Origin: Paraburkholderia piptadeniae
GTDB taxonomy: Bacteria > Pseudomonadota > Gammaproteobacteria > Burkholderiales > Burkholderiaceae
Reading direction: 5' to 3'
NCBI RefSeq assembly: GCF_900007165.1
Contig: NZ_CYGY02000085.1
Coordinates: forward strand, 1 to 60,863
DNA length: 60,863 nt
The notes under the pieces are model-generated. The model worked only from the letters and a program-made list of their open reading frames with translations, did no database searches and was not told where the DNA came from. Of this stretch, positions 1-8,712 are shown piece by piece (within the stretch, counting starts at the first letter, position 1; each line of letters starts with the position of its first letter). The position numbers and the translations under genes are program-made.

Positions 1-18
1 TCGCTATTTCAGCGTGCC

Positions 19-742
19 GCGGGCATTCGCGATGCGTTGGTTTGCTTTGCTCTTCGCTGGCATCCGCGATGCGCCTCGCGGCGCGGGCGTTGCCCCTGTG
101 CGGGGCGGCACCTACTTTTCTTTGCAGCGGCAAAGAAAAGTAGGCAAAAGAAAGCCGCTCACACCGCCAGTGCTTGACGGTTACCCACGGGCTCTCGACG
201 TCCCCGTGCTTCGCGCTGCAAGGTGCGGGCCTATGTTGGCTGCCAACGCTCTGGCTAAACGCCTCACCCGCTTCATGCACACGTGGCACGGCTAAGGGTA
301 TCGAATGCTTCAGCGCCGCATGTCGGTAGTGAATGGAGGTTGCTGTGTCGTACAGGGCAACACCCGCACTTGTAGCGCCGTCGCGGAGCGAGGGTGTCCT
401 GAGCGGTGCGAATGCCTACACACAGTTTGCCGCAAAGGGGCGCGGGGATATTCGATGTTGCGGGCCGCAATTCAGGTGCATGAAGCAGGGGAGGCGTTCA
501 GGTAGCGCGCTGGCAATGAACATGGGCCATGTGTGTTGCCGGTTGAAGGATGGTGACGTTGAGAGCCCGTGGGTAATCGTCAAGCGCTGGCGGTGTGAGC
601 CCGCTTTCTTTTGCCTACTTTTCTTTGCGGCGGCAAAGAAAAGTAGGTGCCGCCCCGCACAGGGGCAACGCCCGCGCCGCGAGGCGCATCGCGGATGCCC
701 TCGAAGGGCAAAGCAGATCAACGCATTCGCAGACGCCCGCGA
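19..742. repeat. Long imperfect inverted repeat (two facing copies of a dispersed repeat)
   Basis: The left arm (about 19-279) and right arm (about 477-742) are reverse complements of each other with scattered mismatches, around a central stretch at 280-476. The best-conserved core reads GGGGCGGCACCTACTTTTC followed by a small palindrome built on AAAGAAAAGTAGG and its partner. The same core returns at 60710-60863 in the left-arm orientation and, decayed, near 35165-35234. All open frames inside are short and conflict between strands, so I see no gene in 1-785. This is a high-copy repeat of the kind scattered through Paraburkholderia genomes; its mobility or function is not evident from the sequence. 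Confidence 0.8.
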
Positions 743-785
743 TAAGGGAAAAAAAACCAACAGCGTCGCAGACAACAAAAAAAAC

Positions 786-1748
786 TCAAACCGCCAAGGT
801 CTCCTCACCCGCAAGCCGGTGCGAATGCACCCTCAGCAACTCGACGAAGCGCTGTGCCGGTTCGGCCAGCGCTTCATCCTTGCGCGTGAGGATGCCGAAG
901 CCCGCGAGGCTCTTGCCGATCTCGACGGGTAGCGCGACGAGCAGCTTGCCGCGCACGTGATCGCGCACGACGGACTCCGGCAGCATCGCGATGGCGTCGT
1001 AGTTCTCGAGCAGTTGCAGCGTCGCGAAGATCGACGCGCATTCCGTCAGGTTCGCGGGCGTGCCGAGACCCGCGCGCGCCAGCTCTTCTTCGAACAGCAT
1101 GCGCGCCGGACTCGTGATCGGCTGCGCGACCCACGGCCAGGCCATCAGCTCGGGCAGCGTGATCGACGTACGCTTTGCGAGCGGATGCACCGCGCGCACG
1201 ACCAGCACGAGCGTCTCCCGCGCGAGCGGCTCGAAGCTGAAATCGTTGTGCTGCAGCGGATCAGTCAGACGTCCGAGCGCCAGATCGATTTCGCGGCGAT
1301 GCAGCAACTGCACGACCTGATCGCTCGTTTCGCCGAGAATGCACACGTGCAGCAGCGGCCTTTCGGTTTTCAGCGCGGCGACGGCCATCGCGAGCAGATC
1401 GGGCGCGGCGCCCATGATTGCGCCGACGGTCAACTGCCCATGGCCGCCTTTGCGCTTCATGTCGAGGTCTTCGGCAAAGCGCGTGAGGTCCGCGAGCGCG
1501 CGCCGCGCGTAAGCGAGCGTGACGACGCCGAGCGGCGTCGGCTGCATGCCGCGCGCGTTGCGTTCGAACAGCAGAAAGCCGAGCGCTTCTTCGATGTCGC
1601 CGAGCATGCGGCTCGCGCTCGGCTGTGCGACGTTGATGGCGTCGGCGGCCTGATGGACGTTGCGGGCGTCGTCGAGGGCGACGAGCAGCGCAAGATGCTT
1701 GAACTTGAGCCGGTTGACGAGGGCGACGGTGGCGGCGTTCTGGCTCAT
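786..1748 (-). CDS. LysR-family transcriptional regulator (GbpR-like)
   Basis: A 320-residue LysR protein. The winged helix-turn-helix occupies about residues 15-75 (it contains QPSASRMLGDIEEALGFLLF), followed by the usual effector-binding domain of two alternating alpha/beta lobes. Length and architecture match full-size family members. I start at the ATG at 1748 because the alternative upstream ATG at 1808 adds residues that do not belong to the family and would run into the divergent promoter. It is transcribed away from the mutarotase/ABC sugar operon with about 160 bases between the start codons, the classical arrangement of a LysR regulator and its target. It resembles GbpR-type regulators of sugar-binding-protein operons. 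The inducer is inferred to be L-rhamnose, L-fucose or a related sugar (or sugar lactone); this is not shown by the sequence. Confidence 0.85.
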   Translation of the reverse strand: MSQNAATVALVNRLKFKHLALLVALDDARNVHQAADAINVAQPSASRMLGDIEEALGFLLFERNARGMQPTPLGVVTLAYARRALADLTRFAEDLDMKRKGGHGQLTVGAIMGAAPDLLAMAVAALKTERPLLHVCILGETSDQVVQLLHRREIDLALGRLTDPLQHNDFSFEPLARETLVLVVRAVHPLAKRTSITLPELMAWPWVAQPITSPARMLFEEELARAGLGTPANLTECASIFATLQLLENYDAIAMLPESVVRDHVRGKLLVALPVEIGKSLAGFGILTRKDEALAEPAQRFVELLRVHSHRLAGEETLAV

Positions 1749-1812
1749 GAGAGGTCGGCAGTATGGGACGGTCAGCGATTCGGTTTGCGTATCGCCCAAT
1801 CCCAACAACGGA

Positions 1813-1842
1813 TTGAGATGCTATCGACGCCCGAATTATAGT
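1813..1842 (+). promoter_or_regulatory. Probable sigma-70 promoter of the deoxy-sugar operon
   Basis: TTGAGA (1813-1818) and TATAGT (1837-1842) are separated by 18 bases, a good match to the -35/-10 consensus, about 65 bases before the mutarotase start and between two divergent genes. The assignment is by eye. Confidence 0.5.
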
Positions 1843-1906
1843 CGCATCGAGACGCTTCCTCAGAGAGCGCAACGTATAAATGAACAAGAGTGGAGACACG
1901 CCCGGC

Positions 1907-2233
1907 ATGGAGACAATCGCTTTCCGGATGGTGCTGAACCCCGGCATGCGCGACGAGTACGAGCGCCGGCATCGGGAGATCTGGCCTGAGCTCGTCGATG
2001 CGCTGCATCAGGCGGGCGTGCGCGACTATCGCATCTTTCTCGACGAAGGCACGCAGCATCTGTTCGCGATCCTGACGCGCATGGCCGATCATTCGATGGA
2101 ACGTCTTCCCGATCTCCCCGTGATGCGCAAATGGTGGGATTACATGGCCGACATCATGCAGACGGCGCCCGACCATACACCGCTGCAAGAGCCGCTCGTC
2201 CCTGTATTTGAATTGCAGCATCCCTTCAACTGA
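1907..2233 (+). CDS. rhaM: L-rhamnose/L-fucose mutarotase (RhaM family)
   Basis: A 108-residue protein of the RhaM family, which interconverts alpha and beta anomers of deoxy-hexoses in the cytoplasm. Family marks visible are ERRHREIWPEL near residues 20-30 with the conserved His, the central DYRIFLDE strand, and a WWDYMADIM motif in the C-terminal half. An in-frame ATG at 1880 would add nine residues; I prefer 1907 because METIAF aligns with the known N-terminus of E. coli RhaM and a TGGAG lies at 1891-1895. It is the first gene of an operon with a lactonase-type amidohydrolase and an ABC sugar importer. In Burkholderia, members of this family also act on L-fucose, so the sugar is not settled. 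Confidence 0.85.
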   Translation: METIAFRMVLNPGMRDEYERRHREIWPELVDALHQAGVRDYRIFLDEGTQHLFAILTRMADHSMERLPDLPVMRKWWDYMADIMQTAPDHTPLQEPLVPVFELQHPFN

Positions 2234-2279
2234 TTCGCGACGCTCGCCGCGCACATGCGCCGGCGACGAAGGACGCGCC

Positions 2280-3173
2280 ATGAAAGTTGTCGACCCGCAC
2301 ATTCACCTGTGGGATCTGAAGACGCATCACTACCTGTGGCTCGCCAATCCGGGCGTGTCGTTCGCCGGCGATGCGCGCGATCTGAAGCACGATTATCTGA
2401 TCGCCGACCTGCTGAAAGACGCGGGCGATATCGAGCTGCTCAAGTGCGTGCACGTCGAGGCGAATCATGATCCCGCCGATCCCGTCGAGGAGACGCGCTG
2501 GCTGCAATCGGTTGCGCAGGCGCCGGGCTCGCGCTCGATGCCGAACGCTATTGTCGCGGGCGTCGATCTGTCGGCGAAGAACGCTGCACAGATTCTCGAA
2601 GGACACGCGGCGTTCGCCAATACGCGCGGCGTGCGGCAGATCCTCAACGTGCATCGCGACAAGCTGTATGACTATGTGGGCCGTCATTTCATACGCGAAG
2701 CGGCGTGGCGCGAAAACTTCGGGCTGCTGCGCCGACACGGAATGTCGTTCGACATGCAGCTCTATCCGTCGCAGATGGACGAAGCGGCTGCGCTCGCGAG
2801 CGAGCATCACGACACGCAATTCATCGTCAATCACGCGGGCATGTTCGTCGACCGCGATAGCGTCGCCGGCTATCGCGCATGGCGCGATGGGATGCGAACG
2901 CTCGCGCAATGTCCGAACATCGCGGTGAAGATCAGCGGCCTCGCGATGTTCGATCATCGGTGGACAGTGGAAAGCCTGCGCCCTTACGTACTCGAAACCA
3001 TCGACACGTTCGGCGTCGAGCGCGCGATGTTCGCGTCGAACTTTCCGGTGGACCGGCAATTCGGTGCATATGGCGACTTGTGGCGCGCGTATGCGTCGAT
3101 CGTCGGCGCGGCGAGCGACGCGGAAAAAGACGCGCTCTTCGTGCGCAACGCCGAACGGCTCTATCGCATCTGA
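2280..3173 (+). CDS. Amidohydrolase-2 family protein, probable sugar lactonase (L-fucono-/L-rhamnono-lactonase type)
   Basis: A 297-residue amidohydrolase-related TIM-barrel protein. The N-terminal metal-binding motif DPHIHLW (about residues 4-10), VHVEAN and FIVNHAG (barrel-strand histidines), and a C-terminal MFASNFPVDR with the conserved Asp mark the Amidohydro_2 family. Members adjacent to deoxy-sugar mutarotases in Burkholderia hydrolyse L-fuconolactone or rhamnonolactone. I start at 2280 because MKVVDPHIHLW is the natural family N-terminus and upstream in-frame codons overlap rhaM. It follows the mutarotase by 46 bases and precedes the ABC ATPase. Together they suggest a non-phosphorylating sugar-acid pathway, although the sugar dehydrogenase that would make the lactone is not in this window. 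Confidence 0.75.
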   Translation: MKVVDPHIHLWDLKTHHYLWLANPGVSFAGDARDLKHDYLIADLLKDAGDIELLKCVHVEANHDPADPVEETRWLQSVAQAPGSRSMPNAIVAGVDLSAKNAAQILEGHAAFANTRGVRQILNVHRDKLYDYVGRHFIREAAWRENFGLLRRHGMSFDMQLYPSQMDEAAALASEHHDTQFIVNHAGMFVDRDSVAGYRAWRDGMRTLAQCPNIAVKISGLAMFDHRWTVESLRPYVLETIDTFGVERAMFASNFPVDRQFGAYGDLWRAYASIVGAASDAEKDALFVRNAERLYRI

Positions 3174-3233
3174 AGCATCGGAGCATCGACGCATCCGACA
3201 ACAACACGCGGTCGCAGCATGAAGGAGGAGAGG

Positions 3234-4763
3234 GTGCAGCTACACACTCAGGAAGTGCCGAGGCTGGAACTGCGGCATGCGAGCAAATCGTTCGGGCGCG
3301 TGCGCGCGCTGTCGGACGGCGAGCTGGTGCTATGGCCCGGAGAAGTGCACGCGCTGCTCGGCGAAAACGGCGCGGGCAAGTCGACGCTCGTAAAGATTCT
3401 TGCTGGCGTGCATCAGCCCGATACGGGCGAGCTTCGCATCGACGGCATCGAGCGCCGCTTCGCGACACCCGCCGAAGCGCGCGACGCCGGACTCGCTGTC
3501 ATCTATCAGGAACCGACGCTGTTCTTCGATCTCTCGATTGCCGAGAACATCTTCATGGGACGGCAGCCAGTCGATCGCTTCGGGCGCATCCAGCACGACG
3601 CGATGCGCCGCGAAGTCGACAGCCTGCTTGCGTCGCTCGGCGTCGATCTGCGCGCGGACCGCCTCGTGCGCGGTCTGTCGATTGCCGACCAGCAGGTGAT
3701 CGAGATTGCGAAGGCGCTGTCGTTGAACGCGAACGTGCTGATCATGGACGAGCCGACAGCCGCGCTGTCGCTGCCCGAAGTCGAGCGGCTCTTTGCGATC
3801 GTGCGCAAGCTGCGCGAGCGCGACGTCGCGATTCTGTTCATCACGCATCGGCTCGATGAAGTGTTCGCACTGACGCAGCACGTGACGATCATGCGTGACG
3901 GCGCAAAGGTGTTCGATGCGCCGACTTCGGAAATGACGACGGAATCGGTTGTCGCGAAGATGGTCGGGCGCGATCTGGAAACGTTCTATCCGAAGGCGGA
4001 CGTGAAGCCTGGCGACGTGCGGTTGTCGGTGCGCAACCTGACGCGCATCGGCGTGTTTAAGGATGTGTCGTTCGACGTGCGCGCGGGCGAAATCGTCGCG
4101 CTCGCGGGGCTCGTCGGCGCGGGCCGCAGCGAAGTGGCGCGCGCGATCTTCGGCATCGATCCCATCGACTCGGGCGACGTGCATATCGCGGGCAAGCGTC
4201 TGAAGACGGGCAATCCCGCCGCGGCTGTGCGCGCGGGTCTCGCGCTCGTGCCCGAAGACCGCCGCCAGCAAGGGCTCGCACTCGAACTGAGCATCGCGCG
4301 CAATGCGTCGATGACGGTGCTCGGACGGCTCGTGCGCCACGGCCTGATCACGACGCGCAGCGAAACGCAGCTCGCTACGCGCTGGGGCACGCGGCTGCGG
4401 CTGAAGGCGAGCGATCCTTCAGCGCCCGTCGGCACGCTGTCGGGCGGCAATCAGCAGAAAGTGGTGCTCGGCAAATGGCTCGCGACGGGCCCGAAAGTGC
4501 TGATCATCGACGAGCCGACGCGCGGCATCGACGTCGGCGCGAAGGCGGAGGTGTATGGCGCGCTGTCCGAACTCGTGCAGGAAGGCATGGCCGTGCTGAT
4601 GATTTCGAGCGAGCTGCCCGAAGTGCTCGGCATGGCTGACCGCGTGCTGGTAATGCACGAAGGCCGCATCAGCGCCGAGATCGCGCGCGCCGACGCGAGC
4701 GAAGAGCGCATCATGAGCGCGGCGCTCGGACAATCGGCGGCAATTCTGGGGCGCGCAGCATGA
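3234..4763 (+). CDS. rhaT: Sugar ABC transporter ATP-binding protein (RhaT/RbsA type)
   Basis: A 509-residue double-domain ATPase of the carbohydrate-uptake CUT2 class. The first nucleotide-binding domain has Walker A GENGAGKSTLVK and Walker B VLIMDEPTAALS. The second carries the signature LSGGNQQKVVLGKWL and Walker B VLIIDEPTRGID; as usual in CUT2 proteins its own P-loop is degenerate (LVGAGRSE). A purine-rich AAGGAGGAG lies at 3222-3230, which favours GTG 3234 as start over the ATG at 3219 that precedes it. The protein energises the permease pair encoded next, and the stop overlaps the next start by four bases (ATGA), implying translational coupling. Confidence 0.85.
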   Translation: MQLHTQEVPRLELRHASKSFGRVRALSDGELVLWPGEVHALLGENGAGKSTLVKILAGVHQPDTGELRIDGIERRFATPAEARDAGLAVIYQEPTLFFDLSIAENIFMGRQPVDRFGRIQHDAMRREVDSLLASLGVDLRADRLVRGLSIADQQVIEIAKALSLNANVLIMDEPTAALSLPEVERLFAIVRKLRERDVAILFITHRLDEVFALTQHVTIMRDGAKVFDAPTSEMTTESVVAKMVGRDLETFYPKADVKPGDVRLSVRNLTRIGVFKDVSFDVRAGEIVALAGLVGAGRSEVARAIFGIDPIDSGDVHIAGKRLKTGNPAAAVRAGLALVPEDRRQQGLALELSIARNASMTVLGRLVRHGLITTRSETQLATRWGTRLRLKASDPSAPVGTLSGGNQQKVVLGKWLATGPKVLIIDEPTRGIDVGAKAEVYGALSELVQEGMAVLMISSELPEVLGMADRVLVMHEGRISAEIARADASEERIMSAALGQSAAILGRAA

Positions 4764-5833
4764 TCCGGCATTCGGCTTCTTCACACGCGTCTTCACACGC
4801 GGCGCCCATCGGGCACGCGCCGCTGCAACACGCGCGCACGGGGCGCGGTGGCTTCGTCGCGACGATCGCGAAGAGCCGCGAGACGACGCTCTTTATCGTG
4901 CTGATCCTGCTGATACTGGGCACGTCGCTCGCGCGGCCGCAGTTCCTGAATCTGCAGAATCTGCGTGACGTGCTGCTCAATGTGGCGATCATCAGTTTGC
5001 TCACGGCGGGCATGACGGTCGTGATCCTGATGCGGCATATCGATCTGTCCGTTGGGTCGACGGTCGGGATCAGCGCGTATGCCGTCGGCAGCCTGTACGT
5101 CGCGTTTCCGCATATGCCCGTGCTCGTCGCGCTTCTTGCGGGCGTCGCGATCGGGCTCGTCGCGGGCGGCATCAACGCGCTGCTGATCGCAGTGGGGCGC
5201 GTGCCGTCTCTCGTCGCGACGCTCTCGACGCTCTACATCTTTCGAGGCGCGGACTACGCATGGGTGCACGGCGGCCAGATCAACGCGACGAGCCTGCCGG
5301 ATGCGTACTCGCGTCTCGCGACGGGTACGCTGCTCGGGATTCCGACGCTCGCGCTGATTGCAGCCGTGGTGCTGCTCGCGCTGTCGTTCTATCTGAAGCA
5401 TTTCCGCGCGGGACGCGAGCATTACGCGATCGGCTCGAACCCTGAAGCGGCGCGGCTCGCGGGTGTCAACGTCGAACGGCGCGTGATGTCGGGCTTTCTG
5501 CTGTCGGGCGCGATCGCCGGGTTTGCGGGCGCGTTGTGGCTCGCGCGCTTCGGCACCGTCGACGCGAGCACCGCGAAAGGGATCGAGCTTCAGGTCGTGG
5601 CGGCCGCCGTGGTCGGCAGCGTGGCGATCACGGGCGGCGTCGGCACGATACTAGGCGCGACGCTGGGCGCGCTGGTGCTCGGCGTGATCAGCATTGCGCT
5701 CGTCGTGCTGCACGTGTCGCCGTTCTGGGAGCAGGCTATCGAAGGCGCGCTGATCGTCGCGGCCATTGCCGCCGATACGCTGCTCGCCCGCTCCGTCGCC
5801 AAACGCATGATGAGGAAACGCGATCATGGCTAA
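4760..5833 (+). CDS. rhaP: Sugar ABC transporter permease (RhaP type)
   Basis: A 357-residue inner membrane permease of the BPD_transp_2 (CUT2) family, with a 35-residue Ala/His-rich cytoplasmic N-tail, then about eight to ten hydrophobic segments. The conserved MRHIDLSVGS motif after the second helix and the GGVGTILGATLGALVLG segment near the C-terminus are typical of rhamnose/ribose-type permeases. It starts inside the rhaT stop codon and overlaps the next permease by eight bases. It should form a heterodimer with RhaQ through which the sugar passes. Confidence 0.85.
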   Translation: MIRHSASSHASSHAAPIGHAPLQHARTGRGGFVATIAKSRETTLFIVLILLILGTSLARPQFLNLQNLRDVLLNVAIISLLTAGMTVVILMRHIDLSVGSTVGISAYAVGSLYVAFPHMPVLVALLAGVAIGLVAGGINALLIAVGRVPSLVATLSTLYIFRGADYAWVHGGQINATSLPDAYSRLATGTLLGIPTLALIAAVVLLALSFYLKHFRAGREHYAIGSNPEAARLAGVNVERRVMSGFLLSGAIAGFAGALWLARFGTVDASTAKGIELQVVAAAVVGSVAITGGVGTILGATLGALVLGVISIALVVLHVSPFWEQAIEGALIVAAIAADTLLARSVAKRMMRKRDHG

Positions 5834-6845
5834 ACCCGATTCCGCGCTGCTCACACGCAAGCGTGAAACGCCGTTGCGCTGGGAAACGTTGCTCGTCGTC
5901 GTGCTGATCGCGTCGCTCGGGCTCGGGCGCGTGCTGTCGCCCGTGTTCCTGACGGGCGCGAATCTCAGCAACGTGCTCGCCGATCTGACCGAGATCGCGC
6001 TGATGGCGCTGCCGATGACGCTGATCATCGTCGCGGCGGAAATCGATCTCTCCGTGGCGTCGGTGCTCGGCGCATCGAGCGCGCTGATGGGCGTGCTGTG
6101 GCACATGGGTCTGCCGATGCCCGTCGTGATCGCGCTCGTGCTGCTTTTCGGCATGCTTGCGGGGCTGCTCAACGGGCTCGTGATCGTGAAGCTGAATCTG
6201 CCTTCGCTCGCGGTGACGATCGGCACGCTCGCGCTGTTTCGCGGGCTCGCTTACGTGTTGCTCGGCGATCAGGCCGTCGCGGATTTTCCGGCCGGCTATA
6301 CCGCGTTCGGCATGGACACGCTCGGCGGCACGTTCGTTCCGCTGCCGTTCGTGATCGTGATCGTATGCGCGGTGCTCTTCACCGTTTTGTTGCAGGCGAC
6401 GGCATTCGGCCGCAGCCTGTATGCGATCGGCGCGAACTCGACGGCGGCTGCGTTCTCGGGCATCGAGGTCGCGAAAGTGCGGCTGCGTCTCTTCGTATTG
6501 TCGGGGCTGGTGAGCGCGCTCGCGGGCATCGTCTACACGCTGCGCTTCACGAGCGCGCGCGGCGACAACGGCGAAGGCTTCGAGCTGTCGGTGATCGCGG
6601 CCGTGCTGTTCGGCGGCGTGAGCATTTTCGGCGGACGCGGATCGATGGTCGGCGTGCTGCTGTCGCTGTTGATCATCGGCGTGCTGAAGAATGCGTTGAC
6701 GCTCGACGATGTATCCAGCGAAACGCTGACCATCGTGACGGGCGCGCTGCTGCTCGCATCGGTACTGATTCCGAACGTGGTCGCGCGCTGGCGCGCGATG
6801 CGCGACCGCAAGCTGATTGCCGCGCAAACGAAGGCCCTACCGTAG
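5826..6845 (+). CDS. rhaQ: Sugar ABC transporter permease (RhaQ type)
   Basis: A 339-residue CUT2 permease, paralogous to the preceding gene. It shows the AAEIDLSVASVLG motif after the early helices, the GLPMPVVIALVLLFGMLAG segment, and the C-terminal FGGVSIFGGRGSMVGVLLS motif of the family. The ATG at 5826 overlaps rhaP by eight bases. Two permease genes plus one fused ATPase and one binding protein is the RhaTPQS arrangement first described in Rhizobium. Downstream of the stop, GAAGGTAGAA occurs twice in tandem (6846-6870) without obvious function. Confidence 0.85.
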   Translation: MAKPDSALLTRKRETPLRWETLLVVVLIASLGLGRVLSPVFLTGANLSNVLADLTEIALMALPMTLIIVAAEIDLSVASVLGASSALMGVLWHMGLPMPVVIALVLLFGMLAGLLNGLVIVKLNLPSLAVTIGTLALFRGLAYVLLGDQAVADFPAGYTAFGMDTLGGTFVPLPFVIVIVCAVLFTVLLQATAFGRSLYAIGANSTAAAFSGIEVAKVRLRLFVLSGLVSALAGIVYTLRFTSARGDNGEGFELSVIAAVLFGGVSIFGGRGSMVGVLLSLLIIGVLKNALTLDDVSSETLTIVTGALLLASVLIPNVVARWRAMRDRKLIAAQTKALP

Positions 6846-6943
6846 ACGAAGGTAGAAGAAGGTAGAAGAAGCGTCAGACGGACAACGTGTTCAATCGACA
6901 AACCCGGACCGCACAAGTCCGATCCACCACCAGGAGACAACAC

Positions 6944-7951
6944 ATGAACAGACCACTGCGTCACGCGGGAGCGTTGATGCTCTGCGCGGCCTTGCTCGGC
7001 ATCAGCGCCGCGGCGGGCGCGGCCGGCATCAAGTCCGGCCTGAAGATCGCGTTCGTGCCGAAGCAGATCAACAACCCGTACGAAGTGATCGCCGACGACG
7101 GCGGCATGGCCGCGATCAAGGAATTCAACGGCGCGGGCAAGGTGGTGGGACCGTCGGACGCGGGGGCTTCGTCGCAGGTGTCGTACATCAACACGCTGAC
7201 GACGCAACGCCAGGACGCGATCGTGATCGCGGCGAACGACGCGAACGCGCTCGTGCCGTATCTGAAGAAGGCGATGTCGCAAGGCATCAAGGTCGTGACG
7301 TTCGACTCCGACACGGCGCCCGAGGGCCGTCAGCTGTTCGTGAATCAGGCGAACGCGGAGAGCATCGGGCGCGGCCAGATCCAGCTGGTGTCGAAGCTGA
7401 TGGGCGGCGAGGGCGAGTTTGCGATCCTGTCCGCGACGCCGAACGCGACGAACCAGAACACGTGGATCAAGTGGATGCAGGAGGAGCTGAAGAAGCCCGA
7501 GTATTCGAAGATGAAGCTCGTGAAGATCGCGTACGGCAACGACGACGATCAGAAGTCGTTCGTCGAGACGCAAGGGCTGTTGCAGGCGTATCCGAACCTG
7601 AAGGCGATCGTCGCGCCGACGTCGGTGGGCATTGCGGCGGCGGCGCGGTATATCTCGTCGTCGTCGAGCAAGGGCAAGGTCGCTGTCACGGGCCTCGGCA
7701 CGCCGAACCAGATGCGCGCGTTCGTCAAGAACGGCACCGTGAAGGCGTTCCAGTTGTGGGACCCGGGCCAGTTGGGCTATCTCGCCGCTTATGCGGCCGC
7801 CAGTCTCGCGTCGGGTGCGATCACGGGCAAAGAGGGTGAATCGTTCGACGCGGGCAAGCTCGGCAAGCGCACGATCGGCCCGCAAGGCGAGATCATTCTC
7901 GGGCCGCCGACCACGTTCGACGCGAACAATATCGACAACTTCAATTTCTGA
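6944..7951 (+). CDS. rhaS: Rhamnose-type sugar ABC transporter periplasmic binding protein (RhaS)
   Basis: A 335-residue Peripla_BP_4 sugar-binding protein with a Sec signal peptide of about 26 residues (basic N-end, hydrophobic LMLCAALLGISAAAGA). The mature part begins near GIKSGLKIAFVPKQINNPY, and VVTFDSDTAPEGRQLFVNQA is characteristic of rhamnose/autoinducer-2-like binding proteins. The ATG at 6944 has CAGGAG (6931-6936) at good distance; an in-frame start at 6887 would spoil the signal peptide. It is the last gene of the operon, directly followed by a strong terminator. It delivers the sugar to RhaPQ. Rhamnose is the best guess, L-fucose is possible. Confidence 0.85.
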   Translation: MNRPLRHAGALMLCAALLGISAAAGAAGIKSGLKIAFVPKQINNPYEVIADDGGMAAIKEFNGAGKVVGPSDAGASSQVSYINTLTTQRQDAIVIAANDANALVPYLKKAMSQGIKVVTFDSDTAPEGRQLFVNQANAESIGRGQIQLVSKLMGGEGEFAILSATPNATNQNTWIKWMQEELKKPEYSKMKLVKIAYGNDDDQKSFVETQGLLQAYPNLKAIVAPTSVGIAAAARYISSSSSKGKVAVTGLGTPNQMRAFVKNGTVKAFQLWDPGQLGYLAAYAAASLASGAITGKEGESFDAGKLGKRTIGPQGEIILGPPTTFDANNIDNFNF

Positions 7952-7979
7952 CGCGTTTCAGTTTGCTTGACGGAAGTAA

Positions 7980-8013
7980 GGCCGCTTGCGCGATGCAAGC
8001 GGCCTTTTTCTTT
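7980..8013 (+). terminator. Rho-independent terminator of the sugar operon
   Basis: Ten-base-pair stem GGCCGCTTGC (7980-7989) / GCAAGCGGCC (7995-8004) with a five-base loop, followed directly by TTTTTCTTT. It lies 28 bases after rhaS and before the convergent response regulator gene. Confidence 0.9.
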
Positions 8014-8052
8014 GCTGCGCACGTTGTGAGCGCGGCGAGCCGCGCAGCTGCA

Positions 8053-8712
8053 TCAGGCGAGCCCGTGTTCGTGTGCGTATTTGACGAGATCGGCGTTCGT
8101 CTCCAGGCGGAGCTTCTTCATTGCCGTGCTCTTTTGCGTGGCGACCGTCGAGATCGACCGGTTCACCTGCCGCGCGATGTCGGTCAGCGATGCGCCTGCC
8201 GCGAAGTGCCGTATCACTTCCAACTCCTTCTTCGTCAGCATCGGCTTGCCGCCTTGCAGCGCGTCGCCGCCCACGCGACGCAGCAGGCGTGCGCGGATCT
8301 TCTGCGAAAAGTAAGGCCGTCGATGGCTGGTCACTTCGCGCACCGCGGCCTGGAATTCCGCGATCCCCTCGGTCTTGTCGACGATGCCGGACACACCGGA
8401 GCGGGACAGCCGGATCAGCGTGTCGTCGTTGTTGAGCATCGTAAACACGACGATGGGAATGCGCGGGCATTGCCTGCGCAGGCGAGCGATCAGGGCGAGT
8501 CCATCGGCATCGCGCTGCGTGCTGTCCATCGAAAAGTCCGTGACGATCAGGTCCCACTGGCCGCTGGACAGCGTCTCCAGCAGCTCCATTCCCGACTTCA
8601 CGGCCGCGTTGACGGTAAAGCCGGGAAGACTGCTTAGCGCGTTGATGACAGCATGTCGGATCACCGGGTGGTCATCGGCAATGGCAATCCTGAACTCGCG
8701 TGTGGCGTTCAT
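8053..8712 (-). CDS. NarL/FixJ-family response regulator (RcsB/EvgA-like)
   Basis: A 219-residue two-domain response regulator. The receiver domain (about 7-130) has the acidic pair D13/D14, the phosphoacceptor D59 in DLIVTDFSMD, the VVFTM switch Thr, and the invariant Lys in DKTEG. A LuxR-type helix-turn-helix follows (about 155-215; LTKKELEVIRHFAAGASLTD). I start at ATG 8712; an upstream in-frame ATG at 8748 adds an unrelated tail. It is transcribed divergently from the fimbrial operon across about 330 bases and no sensor kinase gene is nearby, so it is an orphan here. By analogy with other fimbrial loci it probably controls pilus expression. Confidence 0.85.
   Translation of the reverse strand: MNATREFRIAIADDHPVIRHAVINALSSLPGFTVNAAVKSGMELLETLSSGQWDLIVTDFSMDSTQRDADGLALIARLRRQCPRIPIVVFTMLNNDDTLIRLSRSGVSGIVDKTEGIAEFQAAVREVTSHRRPYFSQKIRARLLRRVGGDALQGGKPMLTKKELEVIRHFAAGASLTDIARQVNRSISTVATQKSTAMKKLRLETNADLVKYAHEHGLA

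Noticed and set aside
333..932. A 199-codon frame across the right arm of the terminal repeat
   Set aside because: It lies in repeat DNA, runs into the LysR gene on the opposite strand, and the same repeat elsewhere does not keep the frame.
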